From NCBI RefSeq assembly GCF_042675665.1, contig NZ_JBHTJI010000001.1, positions 1,798,001-1,862,000 of the forward strand: a DNA stretch of 64,000 nucleotides, in the 5' to 3' direction. Positions 44,230-53,175 of the stretch are shown piece by piece. This DNA is from Mariniflexile jejuense. Its GTDB lineage: Bacteria; Bacteroidota; Bacteroidia; Flavobacteriales; Flavobacteriaceae. Position 1 is the stretch's first letter, and each line of letters opens with the position of its first letter. Below the pieces are notes generated by a model. That model saw only the letters and a list, made by a program, of their open reading frames with translations. It made no database searches and was not told where the DNA came from. The position numbers and the translations under genes were made by a program.

Positions 44230-45337
44230 CTAGCTTTACAAAATGCAAATTACTTTTACCAATATCTTTGGATGTTGCTACCGCGATACCACGCTGTTCT
44301 TTTTTGTTTACGGCACAATAAAAATGATACACAATACCATTATCTTTCACTACGAAAGATTTATGCGCAAATAAATTATCATAATCTTCAGTTGATTTAA
44401 TTAAATCATCGCCTTCCCAATCTTTCCAATGTATTAAATCGTTCGAAACTGCAAAACGATTAAAAGCACCTTGGTTCCAACCAGTCCAAAAAGCACCAAA
44501 ATAAAACATTACCCAGGTATTGTTGATTCGTTGGATAAAAGCATCACCCGAAATACCTTTATGATGATTAATCAACGGTTTATCGCCATAACGTTCCCAT
44601 TGTTTCATATCGTTAGACACTGCCATAGCAATACGCTCTGCACCTTTAGCAGGATTAATACTATCACCTCGCGCATTGTAATACATGATAAACTCATGTC
44701 CCGTTTCTTTAGCAACATCTTGAATTACCGAACTTTTATACATGGTGCTATTATCCCACCATTTAACGTTTGAATCATGCGGAGACAAAACTGGTTTTTC
44801 CAATCGTTGAAATTCATGCGGTGTTGTTGGCAATTTATTGGTATAAGCCATTCCCATTGATAAAATACCTGCTTCATAACCAGTTGTATTTCCTCCAAAA
44901 TAACTCATCCAATACTTATCATCATATTTCTTCCATTCATAAGAACCGCCCCAAGTAGGATCTTGCAAAGCAATGTATCCTGCTTTTTGGTTTACATCCC
45001 ATTCCGTACTATCTTTTGAAAACGACATAACTTTACCTAAATGTTTCCAATTGAGTAAATCATCACTTTCTGCCAACCAAGTTTCATAACCTCTACCTTC
45101 AAAAATCAAATAGGTCATATACCATTTTCCATCTTTTTTGAAGACACTTGGACAATCCATTTTATAGGAATTATCGGTTGGCACCATCACCAAGCCGTAT
45201 TTATAAGGTGTTTTAATTTCGTTGTAAATCTCTAGCATGACATCGTTTGTGATATCACGTTTTTTATATTTTGAAGTTCCACATCCAATAAAAACAATTG
45301 AAATTGAAATAATGATTACGTTTTTTAATTTTCTCAT
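44213..45337 (-). CDS. Five-bladed beta-propeller glycosidase lipoprotein, candidate GH137
   Basis: The 374-aa protein has a clear lipobox (VFIGC, Cys19). The mature part is a GH43/GH130-like propeller: KMDCPSVFKKDGKWYMTYLIFEG, TWLAESDDLLNWKHLGKV, ALQDPTWGGSYEWKKYDDKYWMSYFGG, GDAFIQRINNTWVMFYFG and AVSNDLIHWKDWEGDDLI. Possible catalytic acids sit in MDCPS, QDPTW and GDAF. In Bacteroides the beta-L-arabinofuranosidase GH137 is such a propeller and is fused N-terminally to a GH2 domain. Here the propeller gene directly precedes and overlaps a GH2 gene by 17 bases, suggesting an unfused version of the same pair. The fold is clear; the GH137 label is inferred. Confidence 0.65.
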   Translation of the reverse strand: MRKLKNVIIISISIVFIGCGTSKYKKRDITNDVMLEIYNEIKTPYKYGLVMVPTDNSYKMDCPSVFKKDGKWYMTYLIFEGRGYETWLAESDDLLNWKHLGKVMSFSKDSTEWDVNQKAGYIALQDPTWGGSYEWKKYDDKYWMSYFGGNTTGYEAGILSMGMAYTNKLPTTPHEFQRLEKPVLSPHDSNVKWWDNSTMYKSSVIQDVAKETGHEFIMYYNARGDSINPAKGAERIAMAVSNDMKQWERYGDKPLINHHKGISGDAFIQRINNTWVMFYFGAFWTGWNQGAFNRFAVSNDLIHWKDWEGDDLIKSTEDYDNLFAHKSFVVKDNGIVYHFYCAVNKKEQRGIAVATSKDIGKSNLHFVKLDDEKK

Positions 45338-45342
45338 TTATT

Positions 45343-46974
45343 CTATAACTTTTGAAGTCTTTCAGCTAGTGCTTCTTTATTCAATTTAACTTTTACCATA
45401 CCCATAGGATGAAATCTTCTTTTCAAATCGATGGCAGCATATACAATGGTGTAAATATCGTTCCCTTCGGGAAGTAAACATAAAGGCGTTCGCATAATAT
45501 CCCACCATTTATCAACTTTGGTTTCAATTGGTAAATAGCGTGCTTCCGACCATTTTAAACCATCTTTAGACAAACTATACGCCATCATATTTGGTAAATG
45601 ATGCCCCCAACCTTCTGGACCTCCATCAAAAACAGCTATGTATGTTCCATCGGGCAACTGACTAACAATTGGATTTTCAACAAAAAAAGGATGCATCGAT
45701 GTTATTGGATTTATTGTTGCATCTAAACGTTTCCAAGGTCCTTCTAAACTATTGGATTTAGCAAGTCCTACAAACCAGCCTTTTCCTGATTTCTTAGGAT
45801 AATCGTCCCAAGTTTTAAACGGATACGCACCGCTATAAAAACCTAACCATTCATTTTCACTCACTTTATATGGAAAAAAAGAAGCGACACCTTGACGGCC
45901 TTCCCATGGCTTTGAATTTAAACCAGGCTCAATAATAATGCCAATATCTTTATATGGACCACCAATGCCTTCTATACCATCAACAATAGATTCGCATCTC
46001 CAAATACGCCCAAAAGAATGGTTTGGTTCAATCTCTTTATGAACAGTATATGCCAAATAATAGCCATACCATTTATTTGCCACTTCATTAAAAACAGGCA
46101 TGTACGACCAAATGGCTGCACGCCTATCGTTCATTGGGTTATCATCTTCAGTTATGGCATATGTTCCACTAGCTTGTAAAATGGTAGATTCACGTTTCCA
46201 GTTTATGGCGTCTGTACTTGTCCAATGCCCAATTTTAGTTTTTACACGATCGTAATAGGCTTCAACCCCAACTTCTCCAGCGCGTTCTGTTGGAAACATA
46301 TGATACCTATCACCAACTTTTACAACACGACCACCTTCAAAACCACCTTGGATACCTTCGGTTCCAGGCATGCCTTCATCAACTACTGGTGAATTTTGAC
46401 CGCCAATAATTTCAAATAATGGTTTTTCATCTGAAAAGCCTTCAACTATAAAAGTTGGATTCCAAAGGTTGCCATCTGGACATTCTGCATTTCGAAAATT
46501 CAATGTTTCATTTGCTTTTATAACGCCCAAAACGGTGCATAAACCAGATGTATTAATAACATGTGTTCCCTTTGAATATGGCATAGCATACACATCTACA
46601 AATGACAAACCAGAAATAGTTAGTCCATTTTGTAAAACAAGCTGCGCATTTTTATTCGCTTTGATATTTGAATTTTCATCTTTAAAAACACCAACAATCA
46701 CTTTTACTGGCTCATTAAATTTCAATTTTAATGGGTTATCAGTTTTATAAGGTAATTTAATACCTGTTAAACCTTTTAATTCGGGTGCTAAACGAACAAC
46801 ATTATGCTTGCTTCCAGAAAAAACGTGTGCATATTGTGTTGTAGTAAAGGTTTGATAATTAGAGCCGACAATTTTATAAGAAGCTGGTTGCCAACTCGGA
46901 ATTGCGTTTTGAGAATTCCCCAAAAGACATCCTAAAGTGCTTACTAAAATAAATATAAATCTAATTTTAATCAT
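45343..46974 (-). CDS. Two-domain beta-propeller glycosidase-like protein, candidate GH143
   Basis: This secreted 543-aa protein has a signal peptide ending LGNSQ. An N-terminal beta-sandwich (about 25-185) is followed by a propeller with GGFEGGRVVKVGDRYHMFPTERAG, IGHWTSTDAINWKRESTI, RRAAIWSYMPVFNE, FFVENPIVSQLPDGTYIAVFDGG and WWDIMRTPLCLLPEG. Related proteins are called glycosyl hydrolase (GH43-like). GH143, half of the RG-II enzyme BT1020, is reported as a propeller that removes the keto sugar Dha, and this is the best candidate for that role in the window. I could not test the family, and a GH43 or GH130 relation is also possible. It lies 5 bases from both neighbours. Confidence 0.55.
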   Translation of the reverse strand: MIKIRFIFILVSTLGCLLGNSQNAIPSWQPASYKIVGSNYQTFTTTQYAHVFSGSKHNVVRLAPELKGLTGIKLPYKTDNPLKLKFNEPVKVIVGVFKDENSNIKANKNAQLVLQNGLTISGLSFVDVYAMPYSKGTHVINTSGLCTVLGVIKANETLNFRNAECPDGNLWNPTFIVEGFSDEKPLFEIIGGQNSPVVDEGMPGTEGIQGGFEGGRVVKVGDRYHMFPTERAGEVGVEAYYDRVKTKIGHWTSTDAINWKRESTILQASGTYAITEDDNPMNDRRAAIWSYMPVFNEVANKWYGYYLAYTVHKEIEPNHSFGRIWRCESIVDGIEGIGGPYKDIGIIIEPGLNSKPWEGRQGVASFFPYKVSENEWLGFYSGAYPFKTWDDYPKKSGKGWFVGLAKSNSLEGPWKRLDATINPITSMHPFFVENPIVSQLPDGTYIAVFDGGPEGWGHHLPNMMAYSLSKDGLKWSEARYLPIETKVDKWWDIMRTPLCLLPEGNDIYTIVYAAIDLKRRFHPMGMVKVKLNKEALAERLQKL

Positions 46975-46979
46975 CGTAT

Positions 46980-49109
46980 TTATAATGCTTTGTAATTAAT
47001 ATGATATGGTGTATTTGGTTGAATTTTCAATTGGTATTGGTGTTTTCCTAAAATAGTTATGTTACCATAATTTGAAGTTGGTTTACTTTTACTGTTAATG
47101 ATTAAAGCACCCATACCATTTGAAGCCTTTAATTTAATTTCGTTTGTACTACAATATAATGAAACATCTCCATTTGGTATTGGCACTTTACCTTCTATCC
47201 ATTGTAAACCACCTAAATTTGGTTTAATTTCATATTCTGCATACCCGGGTTTTGTTGGTTTTACACCCAAATAATATTTTCCGAAAAGGTAAATTGGGCT
47301 AGCACCCCAAGCGTGACACAGGCTTTTTCCATAAGGACGTCCGTACATTTCTAAATGGTCTTTTCCACTTTGTTTTGGATCGTATTTTTCCCAAAATGAT
47401 GTGGCATCATTTGCTAACATACCACCCCAATAATCTCGAATTTCATCCAACACGAATTTTTGTTCGCCCATAGCACATAAGGCTTCTAACTCGTAAAATC
47501 GCATATATGGTGTGGTGATTTGTAGAACATCATCATTAAGCAACACCTTGTTTTTTACGCTTTGTTTTTGGTCTTCATTAAAATAATTGAAAAAGATACC
47601 AAACATATTGGCGTATCTGGTAACAATGTCTTGTATTTTTCCATCAATACGCTGATGCTTCATAATGTTTTCTTTTTCATCCCAAAACACATCAAACAAT
47701 TTTGTTTTTAAGTCATTGGCTAATTTTTGATACAGTTTTTGGTCTTCAGTTTCACTTGCTATTTCGGCACTAACTGCCATAGCTTCTAAACTTCGCACTA
47801 AAAGCATTTGTTCAAAACTTACTTCGCCTGTTTTTGGCAAACCATCTGCCCAATCAATAAAAACCCAATCTCCTTCCAATGGTTCTAGAAATCCGTTTTT
47901 ATTTCTTCTGCCCAAACAGTAATCCATAAGCGTTTTCATTCGTTGATAAAACGTCTTTATAAACTTTGTATCGCCAGTATATAAATAGTAATCGTAAATA
48001 CCAACAAACCAATACAACGAATAATCCATTATAATATTGATGTGTGCCGTTACTGGTTCTTTGCCGCGAAGTGCCAATAAGGTACGTTCTACTGATGGTG
48101 AATCAAAAAACAAATAATAGTTCATCAAATAACTTTGATAGGCATCACCAGACCATATCCAACGGTCGCGTTTAATACCATCAATAAAGAATTCGCGCGT
48201 GGTTAAATGCATGGTGTAAGCCGAAACATCCCAAATGTTGTTCAATAAATCGTCTGAAGATTTAAAGCTACCTCGATAATCCAATGGTAAATATTCATAC
48301 AGCATGGAAACAGAATCGTATGTTACTGATGCGTCTGCTTGTACTTGAACATATCGAAATGCTTTTGACCCATGGTGTGTGTAGGTTTCAGGTTGCGTGC
48401 CATCAAATTCTAAATAATCTAATGTTTCGCATTTGACGGAATCTAAAGCTTCTTCTCGCGATTCACCATAATACAACGCTAATTTCCCTTTTCCTTTTAA
48501 ACCATGAATTTTAATGTAGCCGAAGGTTTCTTTGCCAAAGTCTATTAATTCGCTAAGACCTACTTTTTCTACCTTTTTGGCATTCCAAGGCTCGGTTTTA
48601 AGTTGAAATTCTGATGGTTTATTTTCGGGTGAATTAAAATTCCAAGTTCCAACAGGCATCCAAGGTGTTCCTGCTTGTTGTGCTTTGCCCGTTTCATCAA
48701 TCCACAATTTATCTTCATTTGTTACTACCCAAGAACTATTTGATTTTACATATTTACCATCCATAAAAATAGCTGGTAACACTTCTTGATTATAAACTTT
48801 TAAAGATATTTTATGTTTTCCAGACGGTATTTTAATTGATTTTGGCTGCCCATAAATTTGAACATCATCTACTAATAATTGAAAAGAACCTTCTGAATAA
48901 ATTTTTACATCATCTGCTTCAGGAATATCCACTTCGGTTTGAAAGGTTACCAAAGGATACGGACTGTAATACCGCCAAAGCGGCGGAAAAACAGCTTCCC
49001 GCTCGGTGCGTCTTACCTGCATTTTATTGCTTAGCCAAATTTCATAATCACCCGGATACCAAATCCATGTTGAAACAGACGTGTCATTTGGTAAAAAAGA
49101 TTTATTCAT
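46980..49109 (-). CDS. Cytoplasmic GH78 alpha-L-rhamnosidase
   Basis: The protein has 709 aa and no signal peptide (it begins MNKSFLPNDTSVSTWIWYPG), unlike the other two GH78 proteins, so it should act in the cytoplasm on imported oligosaccharides. It has a beta-sandwich N-terminal half, then the (alpha/alpha)6 barrel with FFIDGIKRDRWIWSGDAYQSYL where canonical GH78 proteins have DCPQRDERLGWTGD. The DGIKRDR variant is a known GH78 form, with Asp in place of the usual Glu. Other barrel signatures are SFWEKYDPKQ, CHAWGASPIYLFGKYYLGV and a final beta domain. It is encoded 32 bases after the MFS transporter, which suits an intracellular role. Confidence 0.85.
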   Translation of the reverse strand: MNKSFLPNDTSVSTWIWYPGDYEIWLSNKMQVRRTEREAVFPPLWRYYSPYPLVTFQTEVDIPEADDVKIYSEGSFQLLVDDVQIYGQPKSIKIPSGKHKISLKVYNQEVLPAIFMDGKYVKSNSSWVVTNEDKLWIDETGKAQQAGTPWMPVGTWNFNSPENKPSEFQLKTEPWNAKKVEKVGLSELIDFGKETFGYIKIHGLKGKGKLALYYGESREEALDSVKCETLDYLEFDGTQPETYTHHGSKAFRYVQVQADASVTYDSVSMLYEYLPLDYRGSFKSSDDLLNNIWDVSAYTMHLTTREFFIDGIKRDRWIWSGDAYQSYLMNYYLFFDSPSVERTLLALRGKEPVTAHINIIMDYSLYWFVGIYDYYLYTGDTKFIKTFYQRMKTLMDYCLGRRNKNGFLEPLEGDWVFIDWADGLPKTGEVSFEQMLLVRSLEAMAVSAEIASETEDQKLYQKLANDLKTKLFDVFWDEKENIMKHQRIDGKIQDIVTRYANMFGIFFNYFNEDQKQSVKNKVLLNDDVLQITTPYMRFYELEALCAMGEQKFVLDEIRDYWGGMLANDATSFWEKYDPKQSGKDHLEMYGRPYGKSLCHAWGASPIYLFGKYYLGVKPTKPGYAEYEIKPNLGGLQWIEGKVPIPNGDVSLYCSTNEIKLKASNGMGALIINSKSKPTSNYGNITILGKHQYQLKIQPNTPYHINYKAL

Positions 49110-49141
49110 TAGTTTATTTATTTTGATACTACAAAACAGTT

Positions 49142-50509
49142 TTAAATATTGTCTCCGTATCTTTCATCAGTAATTTGTTGTAACGTTTTGCCTCGGGTTT
49201 TTGGCGTCCAAATAGTCCCTATTATTAATGCAACCAGAAGTAATCCTACCATGATGTAGGCAGCTGTGTTAAATCCTTCACCGTTTTCACCGTAAATATT
49301 AACAAAACCTAACCCCCATACTGCAGCGATGCCTCTTACTAGAAAAAACATAACACCTTGTGCTGCGGCGCGATATTGAGCAGGAAAAAGTTCTGAAGCC
49401 CAAAGCGCATAAAATGCTTGCACACTTATCCCTGCATGAACACCCCAAAGTATAGTGAACGTCCATAAGGCAAATGTATTTTTAATGCCTACAAAAATGA
49501 GAATGCACCATGCTGCAACACCTATTAAAGTGCCAACAAAATATAATAGACGCTGATTTACTTTATCAACTATCATGGCAAATCCAAAATAAGTAACAGC
49601 AATAATCACAATCCATTGTACAGCTGATATCATGTTCGCTTCTCCGTTGGAAAGACCGCCTGCGGTTTCATAAATGTGCTGTTGAAAGAAACCCATCACG
49701 GAAGCAACCATATTCCAAGTAACATAAATACTTGCAAGAAAAAGCATGGTACGAATATTTACTTTATTGGTGAAAAGTGTACCAAATGATGCAAAAACAC
49801 TTGGTTGATTGTCTTTACCTTGAACTTGTTTAGCTTCTTGCCAATCTTTTGATTCATTTAGTTTTCGCTGAAGATTCCATGCGATAAAGGCAACAATAAA
49901 CAACGAGCCAAAAATAATTCGACTACTAAACACATTAACTGCTTCAACACTTGCATCGTTACCAATAAAAAGTGCTGCAATTTTCTGTACATAATCAAAT
50001 AACACACCTGCTGAAGCATCGGCTTTACCAGGAGCAAACAACATGCCTAAAAGCAAAATGATAGTTGGACCAACACCCCAGGCAAACTGAGAAATACCCA
50101 TATTGCGCCCACGATTACCAACTTCAGAATTTTCAGAAATATATGTCCATGAAGCAGGAACACCCACACCTACTGAAATACCTGTAATAAGAAATCCAGT
50201 TAAGAGCATCGGAAAATTGACCGTAAACATGATAATGGCAATACCCAACATATACACAAGCATATTGTAGGTATAAATGGTTTTTCGTCCGTATTTATCA
50301 GCAAGAAACCCGCCAAAAATCGCTCCAATAGCAGCTCCAAAACAGTTGGCACTAATAGCGTTAAGCCAACCAAGATGTCCTTCGGTAAGTCCGAGGTAAT
50401 TTTGCCAAAGCGTCAATCCGCTTGCGCCTGCAACAATTGCACCTGCATCAAGATAATTTGTAAGCGATACTGCTATAGTGCTTTTTAAACTTCCAGTTTT
50501 TTGTTCCAT
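49142..50509 (-). CDS. MFS sugar porter
   Basis: A 455-aa, 12-helix inner-membrane transporter of the sugar-porter type. The inter-helix 2/3 loop carries the MFS signature (DKYGRKT, Asp71). Helices include GAAIGAIFGGFLA, LLTGFLITGISVGVGVPASW and the late SELFPAQYRAAAQGVMFFLVRG motif, and the long central loop after helix 6 (NLQRKLNESKDWQEAKQVQG) fits. It would move a released monosaccharide or short oligosaccharide, probably by proton symport, into the cytoplasm. It is preceded by a 143-base gap and followed by the cytoplasmic GH78. The specific sugar is unknown; rhamnose, galacturonate or a di/trisaccharide are all reasonable. Confidence 0.9.
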   Translation of the reverse strand: MEQKTGSLKSTIAVSLTNYLDAGAIVAGASGLTLWQNYLGLTEGHLGWLNAISANCFGAAIGAIFGGFLADKYGRKTIYTYNMLVYMLGIAIIMFTVNFPMLLTGFLITGISVGVGVPASWTYISENSEVGNRGRNMGISQFAWGVGPTIILLLGMLFAPGKADASAGVLFDYVQKIAALFIGNDASVEAVNVFSSRIIFGSLFIVAFIAWNLQRKLNESKDWQEAKQVQGKDNQPSVFASFGTLFTNKVNIRTMLFLASIYVTWNMVASVMGFFQQHIYETAGGLSNGEANMISAVQWIVIIAVTYFGFAMIVDKVNQRLLYFVGTLIGVAAWCILIFVGIKNTFALWTFTILWGVHAGISVQAFYALWASELFPAQYRAAAQGVMFFLVRGIAAVWGLGFVNIYGENGEGFNTAAYIMVGLLLVALIIGTIWTPKTRGKTLQQITDERYGDNI

Positions 50510-50652
50510 TCTTTATTTAATATTTTTATAATGCGTTTTTATTACTGTTCCATTTAATATTGAATATCCTTTCGCTGCTATTTTTACTTCCTTATGAAAA
50601 CAAATCAATTTTCTTACTTAATTTCATCATGTTATAGCACCTTTTAAAAGTT
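50510..50652. other. 143-base gap between isomerase-like and MFS genes
   Basis: It is AT-rich. I see no copy of the conserved 26-base element, no strong hairpin followed by T residues, and no clear TAnnTTTG box on the minus strand. It might hold a weak internal promoter. Confidence 0.4.
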
Positions 50653-51522
50653 TTAATTTAATTCTTTTTGAGCTGCTTCCCAGCATTCTTTAATTATTTC
50701 TTTATACAGTAATGCTTGTTGCCAACGATCGCCTTCTTCAATTTCATGTCCATCTTGACTGTAAATGGTGCGTTCGTAAAATATTTCGGCTTTTAGTAAT
50801 TCTATAGTAAAACAAATATAATCACCGGGTTTTGCCGACTTTAAAAATCCTAAAAACGAGCGTTTCCACATTTCTTTAAAATGCTGAACGTAATCTGCAT
50901 TTTCATCTTTTACATCAACTTGTATGCTTCCAGGGTTACCTATACGACCGTGCATAAAACGAACTCTATCAAAAACGGGTTGTATGAAGTCCCATTTGTT
51001 TTCAATACCACCATATACCATTTCCTGCCCTGTATACCAATGCGAAAAGTCGCCATTAAAACGCACTTCTGGGAAGCGTTTTGTAAGCTGAACTGTTCTA
51101 AACAAATCTTGAGTAATGGTAGCGCGATGGGTTTCGATGTAAATTGGAAAATTGTACTTTACCGATGTATCCAATACGTATTGAACTAATGCATCCATTT
51201 CGGCATCGGTTTCCATACCCCAACCTAAATGAATGGTTGCACAATTGTAATTTTTACTTTTCCAAACAGGCATTAAGGCATCTAAATCGCCCACTTTATT
51301 AATTCGAGCATGCGCTGTTAATTGCAAGTTAAATTCTATACAAAGTTGCGGATCGCCATCTTGAATACCTTGAAATCCTGCTTTGGCTATAGCTTCATGT
51401 TTTTCCCTATCATTTCCTTTTGGACCTTTTGAAAACGAAGGTAATTCATCGCAGGTGTTATAATTTATATCAATACGTAATGCTGGTGGGTTTTTACTAG
51501 CATCGTTCGTGTTTTTAATCAT
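50653..51522 (-). CDS. Sugar-phosphate isomerase/epimerase-like TIM barrel (AP-endonuclease-2 fold)
   Basis: The 289-aa protein has no signal peptide, so it is cytoplasmic. It shows the xylose-isomerase-like fold with metal-ligand candidates Glu in FPIYIETHRA, Asp and His in FNGDFSHWY, His in VRFMHGRIGNP, and Glu in FTIELLKAEIFYERT. Members interconvert keto and aldo sugars or act as sugar-acid isomerases and oxidoreductase partners. The gene lies between the SSS and MFS transporter genes and in the same run as PhyH and GH31, so it probably handles an unusual sugar from the glycan (an apiose, methyl-sugar or keto-acid intermediate). No specific substrate can be read from the sequence. Confidence 0.75.
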   Translation of the reverse strand: MIKNTNDASKNPPALRIDINYNTCDELPSFSKGPKGNDREKHEAIAKAGFQGIQDGDPQLCIEFNLQLTAHARINKVGDLDALMPVWKSKNYNCATIHLGWGMETDAEMDALVQYVLDTSVKYNFPIYIETHRATITQDLFRTVQLTKRFPEVRFNGDFSHWYTGQEMVYGGIENKWDFIQPVFDRVRFMHGRIGNPGSIQVDVKDENADYVQHFKEMWKRSFLGFLKSAKPGDYICFTIELLKAEIFYERTIYSQDGHEIEEGDRWQQALLYKEIIKECWEAAQKELN

Positions 51523-51541
51523 ATTGTTATTTTAATTTAGT

Positions 51542-53131
51542 TTAGTGTCCGTTGAAAAACAGATATAGGCTAATCATTGTAATAATTAATGCAGCCCAAA
51601 GGAATTTAACCTTAGGTGATAATTTTGCTTTGGTATAATTTAAGGTGCTTTGATACGAATTGCCATTTTTATCCAACTGTGAAATAACTACAATCATTAG
51701 CGATAGAAACACGAAAATATAAAAAGACAAAATCAGAAAATGAGGCCAAATTTTAACACCAGAAGCTGGATTATTTGGAAACACCCAAAGATATAATACA
51801 CCAACAGTTAAGCTAAGAAGTGTTCCAAAAATTAAAATACTGTTAGCTGCTTTTGTGGTTGTTTTTTTCCATAAAACACCAAACAAAAATACTACAGACA
51901 TAGGAGGTGCTATAAAGCCCAATACCGATTGAAACACATCAAACAAATTCAACCCTTTAATACTATCAATAGCCATAGTGATAAAAATGGAAATAATAGC
52001 TCCAGAAACAGTAACTAAATGTCCAACTTTTACAATTTTTTTCTGACTTGCTTCTGGTTGAAATTTTTTCACATAAATATCCATTGTAAATACCGTGCTT
52101 AGTGCATTTAATGCCGAATCAATGGTACTTACTAATGCAGCTATTAAAACTGCCATAACTAAACCTTTCATACCTGTAGGGAACAGTTCGGTTACCATAG
52201 TCATATATGCTTCATCTGGATTAGATAAATTAGGAAATAATATGAAGCACATAATACCTGGTAATATAAATAATGGCACATCAATAATTTTAAGCCAACC
52301 TGTAAAATTAGCACCTAACTGACCTTGTTTTATACTTTTTGCACCTAAAACGGATTGCACCATGGATTGATCTGTACACCAAAACCAAACACCCATAATT
52401 GGATAACCTAATAAAATGGCAACCCAAGGATAGTTAGCATCTTCACTTGGCAAAAACAAGTTCCAATAATTGGAAGGTGTTTTATCAATTAACGCACTAA
52501 CACCACCAACTTTATCCAACCCAACCCACATTAATGAAAATGAAACTATTATTAGCAACACCATTTGAATTACGTTGGTATAAGCAATCGTTTTTAGTCC
52601 ACCAGCCATAGTAAAAAACCCTGCGATAAGTAGCAATATAACTACCGATGCCCACATAGGTAAATTAAGTATTTGCTGAATTAAAATTCCACCAGCAAAT
52701 AAGGTTAAGGACAACCAACTTAATAGCACTGTAACTATAGTGTACCACGCCAATATATTTTGGGTAGAATTGCCAAAACGTTTACCCATAAACTCCGGCA
52801 ATGTTTGAACTTTAGCACCTAAATATCTTGGTGCAAAAACAACGGCTAATAAAAAAATGAATATGAATGCATACCATGAAAAATTACCTGCAACAATACC
52901 TGTTGTGTAACCTATACTTGCCGAAGCGATTAACATGGAAGGTCCAACATTGGTTCCCCACATATTAAAACCAATACTGGTCCAATTTAAAGAGTTTCCA
53001 GCTAGAAAATAATTCTCGTCTGCTGGTCTTTTTTGCCTGAAACCTATCCAAGCACCAATAGCTATTAGCGCAATAAGATACATACCTACTACAGCAAAGT
53101 CAAGAAATTCTAATTGGTCGTATATATTCAT
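51542..53131 (-). CDS. SSS-family sodium/sugar symporter
   Basis: A 529-aa integral inner-membrane protein with 13-14 predicted helices. SSS signatures are LAGNSLNWTSIGFNMWGTN, ILAWYTIVTVLLSWLSLTLFAGG, TVFTMDIYVKKF and ALVSTIDSALNALSTVF (the sodium-site helix). It is close in type to SGLT-like transporters found in PULs. It would take up a sugar or glycoside with sodium, as expected for a marine bacterium. It follows the PhyH gene (44 bases) and precedes the isomerase-like gene. The sugar is unknown. Confidence 0.92.
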   Translation of the reverse strand: MNIYDQLEFLDFAVVGMYLIALIAIGAWIGFRQKRPADENYFLAGNSLNWTSIGFNMWGTNVGPSMLIASASIGYTTGIVAGNFSWYAFIFIFLLAVVFAPRYLGAKVQTLPEFMGKRFGNSTQNILAWYTIVTVLLSWLSLTLFAGGILIQQILNLPMWASVVILLLIAGFFTMAGGLKTIAYTNVIQMVLLIIVSFSLMWVGLDKVGGVSALIDKTPSNYWNLFLPSEDANYPWVAILLGYPIMGVWFWCTDQSMVQSVLGAKSIKQGQLGANFTGWLKIIDVPLFILPGIMCFILFPNLSNPDEAYMTMVTELFPTGMKGLVMAVLIAALVSTIDSALNALSTVFTMDIYVKKFQPEASQKKIVKVGHLVTVSGAIISIFITMAIDSIKGLNLFDVFQSVLGFIAPPMSVVFLFGVLWKKTTTKAANSILIFGTLLSLTVGVLYLWVFPNNPASGVKIWPHFLILSFYIFVFLSLMIVVISQLDKNGNSYQSTLNYTKAKLSPKVKFLWAALIITMISLYLFFNGH

Positions 53132-53175
53132 TTTTTTAGTTTAAGTGGCTGTTTGGTTAGTTGGTTAAGAATATA

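Noticed and set aside
50510..50652. A further copy of the 26-base element in the gap before the MFS gene
   Set aside because: I looked for the core on both strands and found no match of comparable length.
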